Below are positions 7,019-8,775 of a stretch of DNA of 8,775 bases, one piece after another (position 1 is the first letter of the stretch; every line of letters begins with the position of its first letter). The stretch spans positions 1 to 8,775 of the forward strand of contig DEPV01000046.1 of the NCBI GenBank assembly GCA_002358955.1. Reading direction: 5' to 3'. The notes beneath the pieces are model-generated. The model had not been told where the DNA came from, did not search any database, and saw nothing but the letters and a program-made list of their open reading frames with translations. A program made the position numbers and the translations under genes. This stretch comes from Erysipelothrix sp. UBA3383. Lineage in GTDB: Bacteria; Bacillota_I; Bacilli_A; Erysipelotrichales; Erysipelotrichaceae.

Positions 7019-7049
7019 CAAAAAACGTCCAAGCAAATTGCTCAGACGC
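7019..7049 (-). terminator. Rho-independent terminator (minus strand)
   Basis: Read on the minus strand, GCGTCTGAGC and GCTTGGACGT form a 10-bp stem (three G-U pairs) with loop AATTT, followed directly by a run of T residues (7020-7025). It lies upstream of the galactosidase promoter and no complete minus-strand gene precedes it. It must have ended a gene entering from the right, most of which is now missing at the insertion-sequence border. Confidence 0.8.
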
Positions 7050-7080
7050 TTTATAGAAATATAGTTTAGTAGCTCAGAAA

Positions 7081-7101
7081 CTAAATCATTGAATGATTTA
7101 G
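7081..7101 (-). repeat. Perfect A+T-rich palindrome overlapping a probable stop codon
   Basis: CTAAATCATT and AATGATTTAG are perfect inverted repeats around a single central base. On the minus strand the hairpin overlaps the TAA of the putative gene remnant and is followed by TTTCT, so it could act as a weak first terminator ahead of the stronger one at 7019-7049. Confidence 0.55.
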
Positions 7102-7132
7102 TCGTTAAGTACTTTCTTAACTTCGTTAATTA
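7098..7132 (-). pseudogene. Possible 3' remnant of a minus-strand gene cut by the insertion sequence
   Basis: Minus-strand frame reading INEVKKVLND then TAA (stop at 7098-7100). It is a lysine/valine-rich tail like many protein C-termini, directly followed by two hairpins including a strong terminator. The frame meets the insertion-sequence end at 7133. The right flank of the element (8647 onward), read on the minus strand, is non-coding A+T-rich DNA, so the rest of the gene is not found there. About 11 codons is too short for identification, and the call depends mainly on the terminator context. Confidence 0.4.
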
Positions 7133-7158
7133 TGTCGACGGTAAATGATATTGTCTCA
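7133..7158 (+). repeat. Left terminal inverted repeat of the insertion sequence
   Basis: Begins TGTCGACGGTAAATGATA and ends TTGTCTCA. It matches the reverse complement of 8621-8646 at 22 of 26 positions, with mismatches spread singly, as expected for transposase-binding ends. Confidence 0.88.
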
Positions 7159-7164
7159 ATGTAC

Positions 7165-7183
7165 GGAAAATGATTTTGTCCCA
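7165..7183 (+). repeat. Second, internal copy of the transposase-end motif at the left end
   Basis: GGAAAATGATTTTGTCCCA repeats the inner 19 bases of the left terminal repeat (7140-7158, GGTAAATGATATTGTCTCA) with three differences, in the same orientation, 25 bp further in. No such second copy is seen at the right end. It may be an extra transposase-binding site or part of self-control of the transposase promoter. Confidence 0.6.
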
Positions 7184-7218
7184 AAATGATATGATACCTC
7201 TTGAACGGAGGATCATCT

Positions 7219-8613
7219 ATGAGAAAGGTTGATTTAAGAATGAATGAAGAATATAAATATAACGTAATTAAAAGACTTGTGGATTCAAATGGAAATAAAC
7301 TTAGAGCTAGCCTTCAATTGAAGTGCTCACTTAGGACCGTTAACCGCCTAATTATTAAATACAAGGAACAAGGTAAAACAGCATTTATTCACGGCAACCG
7401 AAATCGTAAACCATCTACGACTTACACCGATGAATTTAAAGAGATGATTCAATCACTTTACACTGACATTTACTTTGACTGTAATATACAGCACTTTTCA
7501 GAACTTATTGAAATGAATCACGATTACAATATTTCACAACGTACGCTCATCAATTGGCTCAAGGAAATTGATGTTCTCTCGCCAAAAGCGCGACGATTTA
7601 CGAAGCGAGAATTACGCAAAAAACTAAAGCAACAGCTTAAAGGTTCAAACAAAAAAGATGCCATCAAAATCGAGAATTCGATTCGTCAACTTGATTATTC
7701 AGAAATCCATCCACGCCATCCGCGGTGTGCATACTTTGGAGAATTACTTCAAATGGATGCCTCTGAACATCACTGGTTTGGTGATGATGTTCCCAAGGCG
7801 CATCTCCATGCCGCTATTGATGACTCAACAGGGACTATAGTCGGAGCTTACTTCGATACTCAAGAGACACTCCATGGCTACTACAAGGTTCTATCCTCTG
7901 TCCTGAGCACTTATGGCGCACCCGCTAAGATACAAACAGACAACCGCATGATTTTTACCAATAATAAAAAGGAACCCTCTTCAGTAGAGAATTCCCGTGT
8001 GAATTTCGCCTATGCGTGTGACCGACTAGGCATCGCCCTTGATACTACCAGTGTGCCAGAAGCAAACGGCAGAATCGAAAGACTCTTCCAAACACTGCAG
8101 TCCCGACTCATACCAGAGTTGAGACTCGCAAATGTCAAGACAATTGAAGAGGCGAATATGTTTCTTAAACGGTATATCAAACAATTCAATAAACGATTCG
8201 CTCTACTTATAGATACTAACAAAAATGTGTTCACCGAGCAAATTAATGAGTCTACTATTAACGAAACTCTCGCAGTAATCGAAACAAGAATCATCGACAA
8301 AGGACACTCCATCAAATATAAAAACGAGCTGTATATTCCGACTGACGCATACGGCAAGCATGTGCACCTTATGAGACACACCAAGTGCGATGTCATCAAG
8401 GCGCTCGACGATACTTTATACCTATGCACAAAAGATGAACTCTTCTTACTCGAACTTATTCCCATACGCCATGATAAGTCACCAGAGTTTGACGAGATCG
8501 TAGAAGTGAAGAAAAAGAAACAATACATACCACCTCTTACGCATCCTTGGCGTCAAGGATCATACGAGAATTACTTACTAAAACAAGCCCCACAAAGTAG
8601 GGCTCATATTTAA
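7219..8613 (+). CDS. IS1202-type DDE transposase
   Basis: Catalyses movement of the surrounding element; 464 residues, close to the usual family length. The frame could start at a TTG at 7201, but GGAGG (7207-7211) lies 7 bases before the ATG at 7219, so the start is placed there. The N-terminus carries a helix-turn-helix (about 10-55, including ASLQLKCSLRTVNRLIIKY), then a basic linker (about 120-150, KARRFTKRELRKKLKQQLK) and an rve-type integrase core: first Asp at 180 (ELLQMDASEHHWFGDD), second Asp at 241 (AKIQTDNRMIF), Glu at 287 (ANGRIERLFQTLQSRL). These are the family motifs, and all three catalytic residues are present. A beta-rich C-terminal domain follows. No frameshift or internal stop is seen, so the element may be active. 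Confidence 0.92.
   Translation: MRKVDLRMNEEYKYNVIKRLVDSNGNKLRASLQLKCSLRTVNRLIIKYKEQGKTAFIHGNRNRKPSTTYTDEFKEMIQSLYTDIYFDCNIQHFSELIEMNHDYNISQRTLINWLKEIDVLSPKARRFTKRELRKKLKQQLKGSNKKDAIKIENSIRQLDYSEIHPRHPRCAYFGELLQMDASEHHWFGDDVPKAHLHAAIDDSTGTIVGAYFDTQETLHGYYKVLSSVLSTYGAPAKIQTDNRMIFTNNKKEPSSVENSRVNFAYACDRLGIALDTTSVPEANGRIERLFQTLQSRLIPELRLANVKTIEEANMFLKRYIKQFNKRFALLIDTNKNVFTEQINESTINETLAVIETRIIDKGHSIKYKNELYIPTDAYGKHVHLMRHTKCDVIKALDDTLYLCTKDELFLLELIPIRHDKSPEFDEIVEVKKKKQYIPPLTHPWRQGSYENYLLKQAPQSRAHI
8586..8604 (+). terminator. Small hairpin at the 3' end of the transposase gene
   Basis: AGCCC and GGGCT pair around a 9-base loop just inside the coding end; CATATTTAA follows. The stem is short and the T-run poor, so termination would be weak. 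Confidence 0.3.
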
Positions 8614-8620
8614 CGAATTC

Positions 8621-8646
8621 TGGGACATTATCAATTACCGTTGACA
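8621..8646 (-). repeat. Right terminal inverted repeat of the insertion sequence
   Basis: Its reverse complement begins TGTCAACGGTAATTGATA and ends ATGTCCCA, matching the left repeat at 22 of 26 positions. It defines the right border of the element eight bases after the transposase stop codon. Confidence 0.88.
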
Positions 8647-8711
8647 CACTTAAATGCATATTGTTTCAACTTTCTTTTTTTTGTATATTGTAAAATGAAG
8701 TTGGAATGATT

Positions 8712-8742
8712 TTGAAAAAAAAGTTCATAGAAATGCTACACT
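8712..8742 (+). promoter_or_regulatory. Weak candidate promoter for a gene starting at the right edge
   Basis: TGCTACACT (8734-8742) reads as an extended -10 (TGn plus TACACT). TTGAAA (8712-8717) could serve as a -35, but the spacing is 19 bases, longer than ideal. The downstream ribosome binding site makes some plus-strand promoter here plausible. Confidence 0.35.
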
Positions 8743-8757
8743 TATAGCGACGAAGCG

Positions 8758-8775
8758 AAAGGAGTAGTTTTCTAT
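8758..8775 (+). promoter_or_regulatory. Ribosome binding site and probable start of a plus-strand gene at the window edge
   Basis: AAAGGAG (8758-8764) is a strong ribosome binding site. The window ends in AT at 8774-8775, 9 bases downstream, the right distance for an ATG if the next base is G. No coding sequence can be read, so the product is unknown. Confidence 0.45.

Larger units (their letters stand above)
7133..8646 (+). mobile_element. Complete IS1202-type (ISNCY-like) insertion sequence, 1514 bp
   Basis: Bounded by 26-bp imperfect inverted repeats and containing one intact DDE transposase that fills most of the element. The outer ends begin TGTCGACGG on the left and TGTCAACGG on the right (reverse complement). 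Immediate flanks differ (left ends CGTTAATTA, right begins CACTTAAAT), and I find no direct target repeat from 5 to about 27 bp, although IS1202 itself makes long ones. The element may have been followed by deletion or recombination, or may be old. Confidence 0.88.

Noticed and set aside
7106..7139. dif-like Xer site at the left border of the insertion sequence
   Set aside because: TTATGTCGACG weakly recalls a XerD arm, but the other arm does not fit and the match runs into the element's own end.
7201..7218. TTG start for the transposase
   Set aside because: GGAGG lies inside this extension at the right distance from the ATG at 7219.
8010..8528. 172-codon open frame antisense to the transposase
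   Set aside because: It overlaps the catalytic core and C-terminus of a clear transposase; the Ser/Leu-rich composition is typical of an antisense shadow.
8647..8775. Continuation of the truncated minus-strand gene on the right side of the element
   Set aside because: The minus strand here is A+T-rich with homopolymer runs and stops and shows no protein-like reading.

Overview
The window looks like a low-GC Gram-positive (Firmicutes-type) chromosome. The genes are A+T-rich, the ribosome binding sites are strong AGGAG/GGAGG types, there is a lipoprotein binding protein with an LTGC lipobox, and a CcpA-type cre box matches the consensus. An Erysipelotrichales or Lactobacillales relative is plausible, but I cannot fix the genus from sequence alone.

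Layout. About 1-6850 is a minus-strand locus for uptake and hydrolysis of a beta-galactoside. In transcription order it holds a very large BgaA-like GH2 beta-galactosidase (3187-6849), a LacI-family regulator of EbgR/GalR type (2104-3105), a lipoprotein solute-binding protein (739-2001), and the N-terminal half of a MalF/GanP-like permease that runs off the left edge (1-680). The second permease is presumably beyond the edge. No transport ATPase is visible, so it may be encoded elsewhere. The expected flow is that the lipoprotein captures a galacto-oligosaccharide, the permeases import it, and the GH2 enzyme, which has no export signal, cleaves it in the cytoplasm.

Control. Each transcription unit has its own recognisable promoter. 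Four 20-bp pseudo-palindromes around TTAGTAAAA-NN-TTTTACTAA lie at the three promoters: one at the binding-protein promoter, one at the regulator's own promoter, and two end to end at the galactosidase promoter. They are the likely operators of the local LacI-family protein. They sit upstream of, or over, the -35 elements and lack the usual central CpG, and the regulator has an unusually short hinge. A cre site covers the predicted start of the binding-protein transcript, which implies catabolite repression of uptake.

6850-7132 holds the galactosidase leader and promoter, the tandem operators, a strong minus-strand terminator, an A+T-rich perfect palindrome, and what looks like the last codons of another minus-strand gene cut off at the insertion-sequence border. 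7133-8646 is a complete 1514-bp insertion sequence of the IS1202 (ISNCY-like) type with 26-bp imperfect inverted repeats and one intact DDE transposase. No target duplication is visible. 8647-8775 is non-coding and ends with a ribosome binding site and the first two bases of a probable plus-strand start codon.
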